Of a DNA stretch of 64,000 nt, positions 1 through 11,313 are shown in pieces; the first letter of the stretch is position 1; each line of letters opens with the position of its first letter. Location of the stretch: positions 1,776,400 to 1,840,399 of the forward strand of contig NW_003314287.1 of assembly GCF_000143415.4 (NCBI RefSeq), written 5' to 3'. This DNA is from Selaginella moellendorffii. Its lineage: Eukaryota; Streptophyta; Lycopodiopsida; Selaginellales; Selaginellaceae. The position numbers were made by a program, and so were the translations under genes. The notes beneath the pieces were generated by a model. That model searched no databases, was not told the DNA's origin, and saw only the letters and a program-made list of their open reading frames with translations.

Positions 1-344
1 ATTACTTAATTTTTAAAATAAGAAAAAAAATTAATTTTTTTAATGATTTTATAGTTGATAATGAGACTTCTTTTAAATCTCATTCCATGAATTTGAAGAA
101 AGCATAATAAATTATTATTGAAGATATTAATAACACTCTTCAAAATATATCAATTATATATTGTAATATATAGTACAAGATTTGTAAACAGTTTTTAAGT
201 TAAAATAATGAAATTATAAAAAACTAATATAATAATAATAAGTAAATAAAAGTGAATTATTTTTTATCAATATTTCTAGTTCTTACTTTTTCATATATAT
301 ATATATATATATAATTTGAGAAATATAAATTTGATAAATATATT
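1..344. other. AT-rich flank with (AT)n microsatellite
   Basis: This very AT-rich stretch contains an (AT) dinucleotide run at about 293-313. It is the 3' flank of the minus-strand secreted-protein gene next to it. No coding sequence is seen. Confidence 0.6.
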
Positions 345-791
345 TTATAAATTACAAGTTGAAAATAATGATTTGGATGAGTTTATATTTGATTTTGTAT
401 CTAGAAGTTCATCCCTTGCATGCTCCACTCGTAAAGACATGGACCCATCAAGTAAAGTGAGTATGCTTCCTGGGTCATAATAACTAAGACATGTATTCCA
501 TATATCTGTAACAGCTTCTGTAAAGTCATTAAATGTTGATTGGTGGTTCCATCCAATTTGAAGGAAGCAACCCAAAGTTCCAACTCTTGCAGTATAAAAT
601 CCAGATGCATATGAACTCTGTACAAAATTATTCCATACCATAGTTACGCATCTACAATATTCCTCAGGATTTGTTGCTCTTCTAAAAGTTCTAATGCATG
701 TTTGAAAGGATTCATTGCAGGAGTAAGAGTGGGCTACTCTACAACAAATAAATAAAAGATATATAAATACAAGAGATTTCCAGAATTTCAT
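345..791 (-). CDS. Small secreted six-cysteine protein, copy A
   Basis: Intronless 148-aa protein of unknown function. The open frame continues upstream to 839, but the Met at 791 is preferred because it starts a clean signal peptide (MKFWKSLVFIYLLFICC, ending near AHSYS) and gives the same length as the two paralogues in this window (7744-8187 and 27842-28288). The mature part has cysteines spaced C-x13-C-x-C-x26-C-x25-C-x44-C, identical in all three copies, plus one extra Cys just after the signal peptide. Shared blocks are VWNNF, VGTLGCF and SMxLRVEH. It probably acts in the apoplast or secretory pathway. I do not recognise the family; the spacing does not fit lipid-transfer proteins or defensins. 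Confidence 0.75.
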   Translation of the reverse strand: MKFWKSLVFIYLLFICCRVAHSYSCNESFQTCIRTFRRATNPEEYCRCVTMVWNNFVQSSYASGFYTARVGTLGCFLQIGWNHQSTFNDFTEAVTDIWNTCLSYYDPGSILTLLDGSMSLRVEHARDELLDTKSNINSSKSLFSTCNL

Positions 792-1266
792 ATTCTCACT
801 AATAATTTTTATGGAATGCTTTGGGTTTATAAGATCCAAACAGAATAAAACAAAAACACATTAATAATTTCTAATGATAGACAATAATAAGCGTATATTC
901 TTGTTTGTAGTTTTTGGAAAAATTATACTAGCTAAAATTTATAAACCAGATGAACTTCCTCAACACAAACAACCTCACAAGAGATATTAAAAGGTAGATG
1001 CAAACTTTGTCTCTCCTACTGACTCAACAAAAACACGACCGTCGATCACAATCCACACCAACCGAGCCCTCGAGAATCCTGGCGATGAGCACGGCGTCGA
1101 TGTTCTGGTGGTCCAATCTAGCTTGGGTAATGTACAATTGTATTTCAATACAACAAAATTTCCTCTCTAAGTTTGCAGCAGCCCCCCTCCATCTTATTAC
1201 ACTTCCTCGTGGAAATGGCAAAGAATCGCTCTCCTCCTTTTTGCTAACTTTTACCTCCCAAAGCGT
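792..1266. other. Intergenic region between secreted protein and SAC3A-like gene
   Basis: This holds the promoter side of secreted-protein copy A and the 3' flank of the SAC3A-like gene. The left half is AT-rich and the right half approaches genic composition. No further gene is seen. Confidence 0.4.
826..831 (-). promoter_or_regulatory. TATA-like element of secreted-protein copy A
   Basis: On the minus strand a TATAAACC sequence lies about 35 bp upstream of the preferred ATG at 791. The same element, with similar surrounding bases, lies about 37 bp upstream of copy C. If it is the TATA box, the 5' leader is very short. Confidence 0.4.
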
Positions 1267-4200
1267 TCAAGCTTGGGCCGAACGAGTCAAAAAGTCGTTG
1301 ACGGCGAGGTTAGCATCGCCATGAGCAACCGCGTCTTCTGGTTCCGGCATGAATAAGGTGGCAGCGCTTGCCTGTGAAATAGAGGGAAAAACAAACATTG
1401 CAATAAATCAGAAAGTGAATCTCTACAAAATCTCTCATCGACAGTACCTTTGCATCGAATTGCCGCTCAGAACTAGCGCTGTCCACGACAACTTGCCCGC
1501 CATGAGCTTTCACCCATTCTTCGCACTCGTCGAGCACATCCTTGTCAGCCTGTGCTCCATTTGTGAATCCCAGCGTCCGAGCTATCACTTCCAGAGGTAA
1601 CGTCGGCCTGTACGACCGAGACATACACCTCAGGGCTTCAAAACGCATCCTCTCCACGTAAAGATCTGCCATATTACTTTCGCGTGAGCACCGCTTTTCT
1701 AAACTTCGAAGAGAAGAGGTCTTTACCCATCAAATAGAAGTTGAGATTTGGAGCCGTTTTGTATAGCCGGAAGAACATGATGTAGTTTCCCAGGGCCACG
1801 GCACCACGCACGGCTAAAGAGTGCTTAACTGCCTCGTCTTCTCGGGCCTCTGGTGTCAGCCTGTTACGTGGGAAAAAGGTCACTGGAGTTTCTAAACTAC
1901 TTATAGGACATACCTTGCTATTGATGACAAAAGATCTCGGTTACTTCCATTCTGGAAAATAATATACAACAAGCTGTACGCGGTGAATTCGTTACAGCAA
2001 CCGGAAATCCCCTCGGAGTAAAGAGTCTTTAGCTGTGTTTGGCACTGAAACCAGCAAGAAAGGATCAATGGCCAGACAAACTACAAAGCAGAATGTATAC
2101 CTGATTGTATTCTGCCAGGTCACCTGCTTCTAATGCTGCTCGAGCATGAACTTCGTACACCTGTATTATATATTAGCAGTTGCAAAAAGAAAGAAATAAA
2201 AAATTAAATCAACCTGGACAGTGAGTTCATTCCGTATTCTCTGTACCGTAAGATCTTGTCTAATTGACTTTAGCTGCTCGCACTTGTAGAAATAGTTTTT
2301 GGATGTCGACTCCACCATTTTCAAAGCCTTCGTAAGTACCTCTTCCGGTCTCACCTAAACAAACAAGCTCGTCAGCACGAGAACTTACAAAAGACCTGAG
2401 CTTACAGTTGCTGGGTCAGGAGCAGAGGTCAATCGTAAGTAGCGTTTCTCAATTTCCTGACACGTCCCTTTAATCGTCAATGAGTCCCAGTCGATGTCCT
2501 CCACAGCCTGTCCATTCCCATCTCCACAGCTTAGAGCAATCTTCAATGCAGAGGCTCTTCTGTTACTCGCACTGCCACCCCGACCTTTCACAAAACTTTT
2601 CACAACCGTGGCGCCACCCTTGCAGTTTTCAAACCGTTTAGACCTTGTCTGACGCCTCTTATTCTCCTCAGGATTTTGAGTTGGTATGGTTCCTAAAGTA
2701 ACTCCGACCAGCTCAGGGACCTCTTTGTCCTCGCCTGACGCATCTGAATCTTCGTTCAATATCGACTTCCGCGGCCTCTTTCCATTAGGCTTCGTTTTAT
2801 CCAGCAAGTTTTTCTGCTCCACCTGTTGGCCTTGCACCTGGACTTGCGGTATCTGTCCCTGTATTTGCTGTGGCTGTGGCTGTGGCTGTTGCGGAATTTG
2901 AGGATGTTGCAGTGGCTGGAAACCCTTTGGCTTGTTGGCCCACGGACTATCCCGTTTTACCCAGCTCATGGATCCAACCTGTAAGACTCCGTAAGAAACT
3001 TCGAGTAGCTGCTTTTAACACTTACGGAACTAGTTTGTTGGTTTAGAAGAAGGGCCTTTCCCATATCCTTCTGAATATTGCTGAGGTTGGCATCATTATT
3101 CGGCGTCGCGGGTTCCCATCTGCTCCTGGTCTTTTTGACCGTGAAGGGTTGGTCCCTGTACCCAGATAAGTTAGAAAAGAAAAACAACGTACTTCAATCA
3201 ATATACCCCTTTCCGTCCCCTGTTACACCCGGTAGAGGAAACAGTGGTTCCGTGTCCCAGTTCTTTGTAAATAGCGTACCATCAGATGATGCTTTCGTAA
3301 TTATCTGCAAGTAACAGAGATTTCATATCATGCATGCAGAAAGACTTAAAAGTGATACACTTACCTCCTTCATCATCTGCTGGCATACCCCTTTCTGAGC
3401 CTCGTTCTTGCATCGCGCCAAAGCTCTTTCAACGTATGCACGCAAGGAAGGAGGAAACATCCCAGGCTAGAGCAAGAACAAAGGAAGCGGCTCAGAGCAA
3501 AATAAAAAGCCATAAATAACCACCTTAAGTGCCGCATTCGACACATCAGCTGTGAAGGATTTTCCAGAAGAGACTTTACCGGCAACACTGACATATGCTG
3601 GTGTTTGCGGTAGTGTTTGCGGCATTCTTGGATTCATTTGTATCTGAGGCAGCCAGCCAATGGTAAATAACCATCATCAACCCGTGACCAAATCAGTATA
3701 CAGACCTTCACCGGGGACTTGAACAGATTTGTTTGCTGAGAGTATGGCTGCTGCAACGGCCGCACTGACTGTTGGTATGTGTTGGGCTGGCTAGCAGTCG
3801 GAGGAACATACTGAGGATGTCCGTTTGTCGCCGAGTTTCCCTGCAGCAAAACAAAGAAACACAATTACAAAACTGCGAACAAAAACTATACACGCACCTG
3901 AGATGGCCATGCCGGTGGAGGCTGAGTACCAGGAGGCGGCGGCTGCGTCGTTTGAGAGTATCCCTGGGCAACCACACTGGCGTACGACGAAGGAGGAGGG
4001 GCTTGATGAGTCGCGCTAGCTGGAGCAGCTGCCTCAGTCCCTGGAGGGCCACTAGTCTCAGTAGCCTGTTGCATGCTCGCATAGTAGTCCCCTGGCTTTT
4101 GATACTGTGTCTGGTATGTCCCAGCTGCGCTTGGAGCCGAGTATCCTGGATAGCTTGGATAGTAGCTGCTGCCGGCACTGGTGGCGGCCACGTTGTTGCT

Positions 4201-4964
4201 GGCGTCGCTCCAGCCATTGTAAGCAGCAGCCTGATAGCTTCCCGTTTGCTGATACACACCATTACCATAATAAGTGCTTGTGCTCGGGTAGGACGTGGGC
4301 TGATATGTAGCACCTGAGCTTGCGTAAGGTCCCACGTTTTGAGAGTAAGATTCGTTACCTTGCTGCGCGTAGCCATAGCCATAACTCTGATAATTGGAGC
4401 TCGCATAGCCATACTGCTCACTACTTGGATACGTGTAAGTGCTTGGAGCTGTGGCTGCTGCTGGAGTCTTGGCGTCTTGGATGTAGGATGATCCAGGCTC
4501 TTGAGTCTCTGCTGGTTGAGCTTGTGTTTGTTGATAAGTTCCATAAGTTGTCGGAGGTGGCGGCGGCGGAGGAGGCACAGCATTCCATGCTGCGGAGCTC
4601 GGGAGCGGCGGAGGCGGGGCTGGAGGCGGCGGAGCGGATGGAGGAGGTGGCGGATTTGGAGAAGTGATCACTGTGGTCGTCGCAGTGGTAGCGGAGTTAT
4701 CAGCCACGCTAGCCTGAGACACAATGGAAAACTACTTTCACTGCCGAAGTCCCACAACGACAAAAGAAAAAGATGGCTTACCTGTTGGGCCGCTTGAGCT
4801 GCGTAGTAGGCGTACCACTGCTGCTGATAGTTTGCATCCGTCGATGGCGTGGAGGAGGAGACTCTCGACGCATCCTGGTGATTCCAGCCCCAAGACGCTG
4901 CCCCTGCCGCTACCGCAGCGCCATCGCTCACTACGCTTTGCTGAGGATCCCACTCATTGCCCAT
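1267..4964 (-). CDS. SAC3A: SAC3/GANP-domain protein, SAC3A/Thp3/LENG8-like
   Basis: Fourteen in-frame exons read on the minus strand: 4964-4782, 4713-3898, 3840-3706, 3643-3524, 3466-3365, 3304-3207, 3155-3026, 2978-2406, 2354-2214, 2160-2101, 2044-1914, 1860-1727, 1665-1448 and 1371-1267, giving about 981 aa. The N-terminal third is low complexity, rich in Pro, Tyr, Gln and Ser, with PPPPPP runs. A basic middle follows ([19 protein letters not shown]). The C-terminal SAC3/GANP domain contains [54 protein letters not shown] and a [15 protein letters not shown] tail. The family works in nuclear mRNA processing and export; plant SAC3A resembles yeast Thp3. It is head-to-head with the PPR gene, 236 bp away. 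Frame continuity across all exons makes the model strong. Confidence 0.9.
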
Positions 4965-5200
4965 CGAAGTTCTTCCTTCTCACATTCTCGGAGAGAGGAG
5001 AGCAATCCAGAAGTCCTAAACCCTAATTCCGCGAAACCCCTGCGCACTAGGATAGAGATTCCTGAAAGAGCGATTGATTGCTCGAGCCAGTCGCCGATGA
5101 ATCGCCGTGGCCGCGGTGGTAGCGCCTCTCTCGCGTTGTGCTCGCAGCCCGCTCTAACCCTAATCCTCTATTCCCCGCATTTTAAAATAAGAAAGACTCT
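4965..5200. promoter_or_regulatory. Bidirectional promoter with telo-boxes
   Basis: This 236-bp gap separates the diverging starts of the SAC3A-like and PPR genes. It contains two telo-box sequences (AAACCCTAA at 5018-5026 and TAACCCTAA at 5155-5163), which are typical of plant housekeeping promoters, often of translation-related genes. Confidence 0.5.
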
Positions 5201-7402
5201 ATGGCGATTCCCCTTGGACAATCGCCTCCCAGCGCCGCCGATTTGGCGGCGCGCCTCAAGGCGTGCGCCAAGAACAGGGATCTCGCCCAGGGCAAGCTTC
5301 TCCACAACGTCATTCTCTCCAGCGATTCCCACCGCCGCGACAATTACCTCGCCAATCTCCTCATCGCAATGTACGCCAGATGCGGCAGCATCGATCTCGC
5401 GCGCCAGATCTTCGACGCGATGGAAGCGCCCAATTCCCACTCGTGGAACGCGATGCTCGTCGCGTATGCCCGGACGGGGTATGTGTCCCAGGCCAGGAAG
5501 ATCTTCGATGAGATGCCAGCGCCACACAAGGGGCTTTTGACGTGGAACGCGATGATTGGTTCGTACGCCCGTGCCGCGGATCCACGTCACGCCAGGGAGA
5601 TCTTTGACCAGATGACGTGTCGGGACGTGGTGACGTGGAATTCCTTGCTGGCAGCGTATGCTCACGCGGGGCAGTTGTCTCTAGCTAGAAGAGTTTTCGA
5701 GAGTATTCCCCAACCGGACAAAATCTCTTGGAATAGCATAGTAACCGCATATGCCCAGAACAGAGATATTGTACAAGCAAGAAGTTTCTATGATCGAGTG
5801 CCACATCCAACAGCCATTGCAAGCGCTGTTCTTATCAAAGCATATGGTCATGAAGGAAACATAGTTGAAGCGGAAAATATTTATAAAAATCATCTCAAAC
5901 AAGATTTAGTATGTTCAAACGCAATGCTCTTAGCATATGCCAATAACGGGCATTTGTACATGGCCATTAATCTCTTTAAAGAGATGGCTGAAAAGGACGA
6001 GATCACATGGAATACAATGCTAAATGCTTATATTTGCAGCAAAAATCTTTACGAAGCTAGAATATGTTTTGACGAGATGCCACAACGAGATATCGTGGCA
6101 TGGACTTCCATGGTCACTGCGTGTGTCAACCTTGGCAATCTCGACGAGGCCAAGGCACTGTTTGATTCCATGCCAAACAAAGATGCCACCTCTTGGACGG
6201 TGATTCTTACGGCATATGCTCGCTCTGGGGATATTCTTAAAGCTCACTCTTTGTTTCTGAGCATGCCTGTCAAGGACACCGTTGCATGGAATGCGATGCT
6301 ATCGGCATTTGTGAATGCGGGAGAGATGGACGACGCTAAAAAACTTTTTGACAAAATGCCCATTCCAACCATTGTATCTTGGAATGCTATGGTGTTTGGT
6401 TATGGTCGGCTGAGACAGGTCTCTAAAGCAAAGCAAATGTTCGATGTTATACCAAGAAAGACTCTCGAGTCGTGGAACACAATGCTTGGAGTGTACGCTC
6501 AAAACCAAGGGTTGCATCAAGCAAGAGATCTTTTTGCAGGTTTTACTTACAAACCAGACGTAATATCGTGGACGACAATGATTACGGCAAATGCCAATGT
6601 TGGGGATTTGGATGGAGCAAAGTCGTGCTTCCATCAAACGCCTTGCAGGAACTCAGTTTCCTGGAATGCCATGATCTCGGCTTATACTCACAACCGTTTA
6701 GGAAAAGAGGCACTGGATTTCTACAAAGAAATGGACATCGAAGGAATTGAGGTGGACGAGTCTACACTGGTAGTCGTCTTTGATGCATGTTCCCAAATTG
6801 GCGTTTTAAAGCAAAGTCAAATTGCCCATTCTCACTTTTCAAACCACAAATGCATGGGTTGCAATACAAAAGTGGCAAATTCGCTAATCAACATGTATAT
6901 AAACTGCGGTAGCCTCAAAGAAGCTAAAATAATCTTTGATAAACTAGAGATCAGAGATTGCTCTTCTTGGAACACAATGATCACAGCATATGCCAACTCT
7001 GTTGGATATAGTATTAGCGCCATGGAACTGTTTTGGCAAATGCAACTGGATGGTATTAAGCCTGACAATATAACCTTGCTAGCCATTCTCTCAGCATGCA
7101 ACCACTCAGGAAATCCTGACGCGGGCCTACTCTACTTCTATTCCGTCACAGATTTCGGGTTGGATCCTACAATTGACCACTACAGCTCTATCATTGATCT
7201 GCTGGGGCGATCTGGTAGATTGCAAGAGGCCGGGGAGCTGCTAGAGAGCATGCCATTTGAAGCAGATATTGTGGCATGGGTGACATTGTTGGGTGCTTGC
7301 AAGATCCAGAGAGATCATGGGCGAGCAATGCAAGTAAAGGATCAGGTTATGGAGCTGGGACCTCAAGGCGCAGCGCCATATGTTTTGCTTTCACTGCAAT
7401 GA
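5201..7402 (+). CDS. Pentatricopeptide repeat (PPR) protein, S-repeat rich, no DYW
   Basis: Intronless 733-aa protein. After a short N-terminus with LKACAKNRDLAQGKLLH it is almost continuous PPR motifs, about 20, mostly 31-aa S-type units with the signature SWNxM..YA..G....A...F..MP. One longer L/P-type stretch lies near residues 500-560. It stops at YVLLSLQ, where most plant PLS-class proteins begin the E domain, so E and DYW domains are missing. PPR proteins bind organellar RNA and act in editing, splicing or stability; without a DYW domain this one would need a partner deaminase if it edits. No clear transit peptide is seen. Possible alternative: an E-domain protein truncated by a stop. 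Confidence 0.9.
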   Translation: MAIPLGQSPPSAADLAARLKACAKNRDLAQGKLLHNVILSSDSHRRDNYLANLLIAMYARCGSIDLARQIFDAMEAPNSHSWNAMLVAYARTGYVSQARKIFDEMPAPHKGLLTWNAMIGSYARAADPRHAREIFDQMTCRDVVTWNSLLAAYAHAGQLSLARRVFESIPQPDKISWNSIVTAYAQNRDIVQARSFYDRVPHPTAIASAVLIKAYGHEGNIVEAENIYKNHLKQDLVCSNAMLLAYANNGHLYMAINLFKEMAEKDEITWNTMLNAYICSKNLYEARICFDEMPQRDIVAWTSMVTACVNLGNLDEAKALFDSMPNKDATSWTVILTAYARSGDILKAHSLFLSMPVKDTVAWNAMLSAFVNAGEMDDAKKLFDKMPIPTIVSWNAMVFGYGRLRQVSKAKQMFDVIPRKTLESWNTMLGVYAQNQGLHQARDLFAGFTYKPDVISWTTMITANANVGDLDGAKSCFHQTPCRNSVSWNAMISAYTHNRLGKEALDFYKEMDIEGIEVDESTLVVVFDACSQIGVLKQSQIAHSHFSNHKCMGCNTKVANSLINMYINCGSLKEAKIIFDKLEIRDCSSWNTMITAYANSVGYSISAMELFWQMQLDGIKPDNITLLAILSACNHSGNPDAGLLYFYSVTDFGLDPTIDHYSSIIDLLGRSGRLQEAGELLESMPFEADIVAWVTLLGACKIQRDHGRAMQVKDQVMELGPQGAAPYVLLSLQ

Positions 7403-7743
7403 TCGATGAGTCGATGAAGCTTGTCGCAGCTGGTTTGCTCATCCTAATCATGGACAACGAACAAAAAGCTGGTAGAAGTCGGAAGTTAAGAGTAAATTGG
7501 AGCTAGAGTAAACTAAGAATCTTATAGAGCACCATGAGCAAGCGATGTAGGGGTCCTTACCTTTCTTATTTAATAGAACAAAACAAGTATAATCAACTTA
7601 TTTTGTCTGATACTGCCGACTAGTATTCCCTCATCGCGACAATAGTTATTTAAATTTATGTTTCACGAGTCAACATTACCTTGTCCCATTCAAATTGTTA
7701 TAATCCCTTAAAAAAAACATTCTGATTACTAATTTGTATAGCT
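7403..7743. other. PPR 3' flank and upstream region of secreted copy B
   Basis: The sequence turns AT-rich after the PPR stop. It holds the PPR 3' UTR and the promoter side of secreted-protein copy B, with TATAATCCC about 30-35 bp upstream of that ATG. No other gene is seen. Confidence 0.4.
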
Positions 7744-8187
7744 ATGGAAAGGAAATCCCTTGTTTCTATTATAGTAATATTTCTTGCTTGTTATAGAAAA
7801 ACTCATTCTTATTCTGTTGGAACTTATCAGACTTGCATTAGAACGTTTCATATACGAACAGATCCCAATGATTACTGTATATGTACAGCCATAGTCTGGA
7901 ACAATTTTGTTTCCAATTTATTTCTACCAGGATTATATACTACACGAGTTGGAACATTAGGTTGTTTTTTCAGGGTTGGGCACTACCACCCATTAACATC
8001 CAGTGACTTTGTAGAGGCTGTAGATGACACATGGAATATATGTCTTGCATATTCAGAAGCAGGAAGTATAATCAGATTTGATGATGATTCAATGAGTTTA
8101 AGAGTGGAACACCATAACGATGAGTTACTAGAGGAAAAACCACACACAAACTCTTCAATTGTTTTGTTTAGAGTATGTAATTTCTAA
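7744..8187 (+). CDS. Small secreted six-cysteine protein, copy B
   Basis: Intronless 147-aa protein of unknown function. The N-terminal hydrophobic signal (residues about 1-20, MERKSLVSIIVIFLACY) is followed by the family core: TYQTCIRTF, DYCICTAIVWNNF, RVGTLGCFFRVG, CLAY, SMSLRVEH and a terminal Cys. Cysteine spacing is C-x13-C-x-C-x26-C-x25-C-x44-C, exactly as in copies A and C. The Met at 7744 is the first in frame and fixes the length. It lies about 700 bp from the 3' end of the Helitron. A single intact frame in AT-rich DNA argues for a functional gene. Confidence 0.8.
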   Translation: MERKSLVSIIVIFLACYRKTHSYSVGTYQTCIRTFHIRTDPNDYCICTAIVWNNFVSNLFLPGLYTTRVGTLGCFFRVGHYHPLTSSDFVEAVDDTWNICLAYSEAGSIIRFDDDSMSLRVEHHNDELLEEKPHTNSSIVLFRVCNF

Positions 8188-8888
8188 ATCCTTCTATTTC
8201 TAAATTATCTTTAGAAGGAGGCAAGACATAACAACTGAATGGTTAGAAGTCTAAATTATAATGTCTAAGTGGACATGAGGTGTATAAAACTATAGAGAAG
8301 TAGTAATGTACAAAATAAAATTAATGAGTTTGTGAGGTTATAATGCTTATAGAGATATTTAAAAATAATTAATGATTTAAAAAAATATTAGTTCTCATAA
8401 GAACTAGAAAAATATATGCATATAATTTGTTGATGTTGTGTAAAAATACCAGTCTTCATTTCTTCGTCAAGAAGTGTAAGTGCTATGAGTGATTCTCTTG
8501 AAGTGTATATAAGAACGTTCATGTATTGTAAATATGGCATCTTCTTCTACTTTATGCTGAAACTTCATAGTTCTTGTTGTGGAAGTTTACCGTTGGCAAA
8601 TAAAGTTAGTGCTCATACCAAGTTGACATAACTAGTTAGTAGAATGGATATATTATGTAAACACCCTTTATACAGGAGCAAACATTAGTGATGTCTTGTC
8701 TTGAGGTGGAGATTGAGCACTTCTATCCACAATTCTATAAGTGCCAAAATTCATAGAATTATACAGATATATACTTGCTTGTATTAACCTATAAGGTTCA
8801 TGGATGAGGCAAATTCATTTCAAGAACTTAACTATAATAATATATTATCAATAAGTGAATCATCACATCTAAGATCACTATAAGACAA
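8188..8888. other. AT-rich gap up to the Helitron
   Basis: About 700 bp of AT-rich sequence after secreted copy B. No convincing coding frame or RNA gene is seen. It ends at the Helitron 3' terminus, where the base outside the element gives the expected T on the element's strand. Confidence 0.4.
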
Positions 8889-8898
8889 CTAGCAATTG

Positions 8899-8914
8899 CC
8901 CAGCAAATGCTGGG
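8899..8914 (-). repeat. Helitron 3' terminal hairpin
   Basis: Perfect 6-bp stem CCCAGC/GCTGGG with a 4-nt loop, ten bases inside the terminal CTAG. This is the subterminal hairpin typical of Helitron 3' ends, where rolling-circle transposition terminates. Confidence 0.9.
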
Positions 8915-9412
8915 TGGTTGGCAAATTTGATGCCATTTGAAAAGGTTTTCTGAGCTTAGCTATGTTTGCTGTTTGATCGACTTCACAATTGAAAGACATT
9001 CTCATAACCAAATGTGTTATGAGCATTATATAAGCTAGATTAGATAACTGTTGACTTGCATTCCTCCATTTTGAACACAAAAAGCCCAAAGAATACTTCC
9101 AAGTCCATCTTTGGTGCAAGTGTTGGTACTTGCTCCTCAGCCTGCTAGAGAGGTTCCTGGGATGAGCCAGAAACTATTATATTGCAATGAGAGCTACACT
9201 CAAAAAGCAATAGGATGAAAATTGTACCTCTGCCATTAGCAACTAAATAGTACATGCCATAACCAAAATGGGACAGCACCCAAGGCACACCAGTCAATGC
9301 CAGCTTTATTGTGGTGTGCACTTGAAACTCACAACCGCAAGTCAAGGGTGGCTGAGTAGATAGCTTTCTGGAATCATGGTTAGATTTAGAATTGTGCCAT
9401 GTTTTTGTCAGT

Positions 9413-10633
9413 CTACTTAAGAATTTCAGCATAAACTGTATTCACAGTGTAAAAGTGTTGATCATGTGGTATAAGATTGCCTTGAAAGGGGGTTGCAAGC
9501 ACTTGAACATGAAGTTGTTCAGGTGATCTACACCTTGACAGAGCAACATAAAGTTGACCATGTGTGAAAACAGGTTGGGGGAGGTAAATGCCAACACGGT
9601 CGAAAATTTGGTCTTGGGCTTTAGAAATAGTTAAGCAATAACCCAGACAAACTGGGAATTGTCTTCGAGACATCTTGAAAAGGATTTCAACATCAGAAGG
9701 TGTAAGGGTAATACGTGGAATAAAAACTCGCGATCCCTTGAATTGTCCTGTGATAATTTCACAATCTAAAACGTTTTGAGATGCTTGCTTGAGAATGAGG
9801 TGAGTGCCATTGCATAAACCAATTTGCGGAGATATGTTCCTAAGAAGAATCAAAATCACATTTTGTTTTAGAATTAATTTGTGTGGTAGTAGTCCCGATG
9901 GGGTGATTGAATTTAAGAATTCAATTGGGAACTCTTCAAGGTGATCTGAGTCAACCGTGTCAATGCTCAAATAAACATATGGATCACCTAGTAGTCTTTC
10001 AACAATGTCATTATTTATTCTGAATGTGTCATCATTGAGTGGGGTGAGAATAACCTTTGATGCAGCTGTATAAGTATTTATAATATCATTGGTATTTGGA
10101 AAAACAAAGTTTACAATAGGTGTAGTGATAGATAATGCATGTGGTATTTTGATAATATCTGGTGGGAGACATGGCAACTGCAAACTACTATCACCATTGC
10201 CAAGTTTGAGAAGCCATTCAGAAAAACAAAGATTGCTTGAACGCATGTTCTTTGTTAGTGTTAGTGTTGTAAAGAGTGACCATAGTCTATTCATTTTAAC
10301 TGAGCTTGAAATAATAGGGGTTTTATGGCCATGGGGAACAACAAGAAGGGTTTGACGAAAGTCACCACTTGTAATCACTATAACGCCTCCAAATGGTTTA
10401 GAATTACATTTGAGATGTTTTAAACATGTATCAACCACAGAGAAAGCATGTGTATGAACCATACTAATTTCATCCCATATGAGAACATTTGCTTGTTTGA
10501 TGGTTTTTCCAGCATCACTATTAATTGTTAAAGCAGAGACAGAAGTTTCATTTAAAGGAACAGGAAGTTTAAAAGTCATATGTGCCGTTTGACCATATTT
10601 TAGCAAAATGCTTGCAATCCCAGTCCATGCCAT
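9413..10633 (-). pseudogene. Helitron PIF1-type helicase, C-terminal part
   Basis: The 406-aa open part of the transposon helicase carries the Walker B region WDEISMVH, a GDFRQTLLVVPHG motif, NMRSS, and the SF1 C-terminal motifs CLTISKAQ and YVALSRCRSPEQLHV. It is one frame away from the preceding Walker A segment; the shift lies in a run of nine A (10643-10651 on the plus strand reads T9). The leading Met is therefore probably not a true start. It provides the ATP-driven strand unwinding of the Rep-helicase. Confidence 0.9.
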
Positions 10634-10638
10634 ATTGA

Positions 10639-11313
10639 TTACTTTTTTTTTAATAATTGTAATGCTATAATGATGGTATTAAGTAGAAAAGTTTTTCCAG
10701 TACCACCAGGTCCATCAATAAAGAAACATTGATGCTGGTTAGTATCAATAGCATTTATAATGAGTTCAAAAATATAACGTTGTTCATAACTGAATTGATT
10801 TATGTTTGCATTTATTTGGTCTTGTGATGGGTCAGGGATCTCTATATTAAGCATGTGTTTGATAATGGGAGTAAGAGTTGGGAGTGGTAAACCAAAATCA
10901 CAATTAGATTTATTGTGTAGTTGGAATTTTGAATTAATATCGACTAAAGCAATGTCAAAATAGTTTATATCATTTCTAGCATAATCCTCAGACATATCAA
11001 TTTTGAATTGATCCCATAATAGATTTGGATCTTTTGGTGAACAATACAAACAAATAAAAATAAATAACTGTCTTAATTGGGATGGCATTTTAAAAGTAGA
11101 AGCTTCTTGCATGCAGTGTTGCTATTCTGAATCATCTGCTAAAAGTCCCATTGCCATAGCTGCTTGTTTAAAAGATGAGAAAGTAACACCTTCGACAGTA
11201 CGTATATCCTCAAATGATATAGCACCTTTTTTATAGAGTAATATAAGCCGTAAGTGGTACAACTCATTATTAGAAGGAGATATGAAATACATTCTTGGTA
11301 TGAGTTTAGCTTT
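10639..11313 (-). pseudogene. Helitron helicase N-terminal part with Walker A
   Basis: This part continues the Rep-helicase in the same frame as the 826-aa segment, after an in-frame TGA at 11314-11316. It includes PRMYFISPSNNELYHLRL, then an in-frame TAG at 11122-11124 where the family usually has Trp (DDSE-stop), then QLRQLFIFI, SYEQRYIFELI and the Walker A motif DGPGGTGKTFLLN. It ends at a frameshift in the poly-A run. Both stops could come from single C-to-T or G-to-A changes, as expected for methylated, silenced transposons. Confidence 0.85.

Noticed and set aside
3708-4583. 291-codon frame within the SAC3A-like gene
   Set aside because: It is the +1 shadow of the Pro/Tyr/Gln-rich exon 2; splice sites and homology support the other frame.
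5168-5665. 165-codon frame antisense to the PPR gene start
   Set aside because: The repeat pattern mirrors the PPR repeats on the other strand; no independent evidence.
8889-9432. Two minus-strand frames of 76 and 95 codons after the Helitron helicase
   Set aside because: They lie in the 3' non-coding end next to the terminal hairpin, share no motif with replication protein A, and are probably chance.
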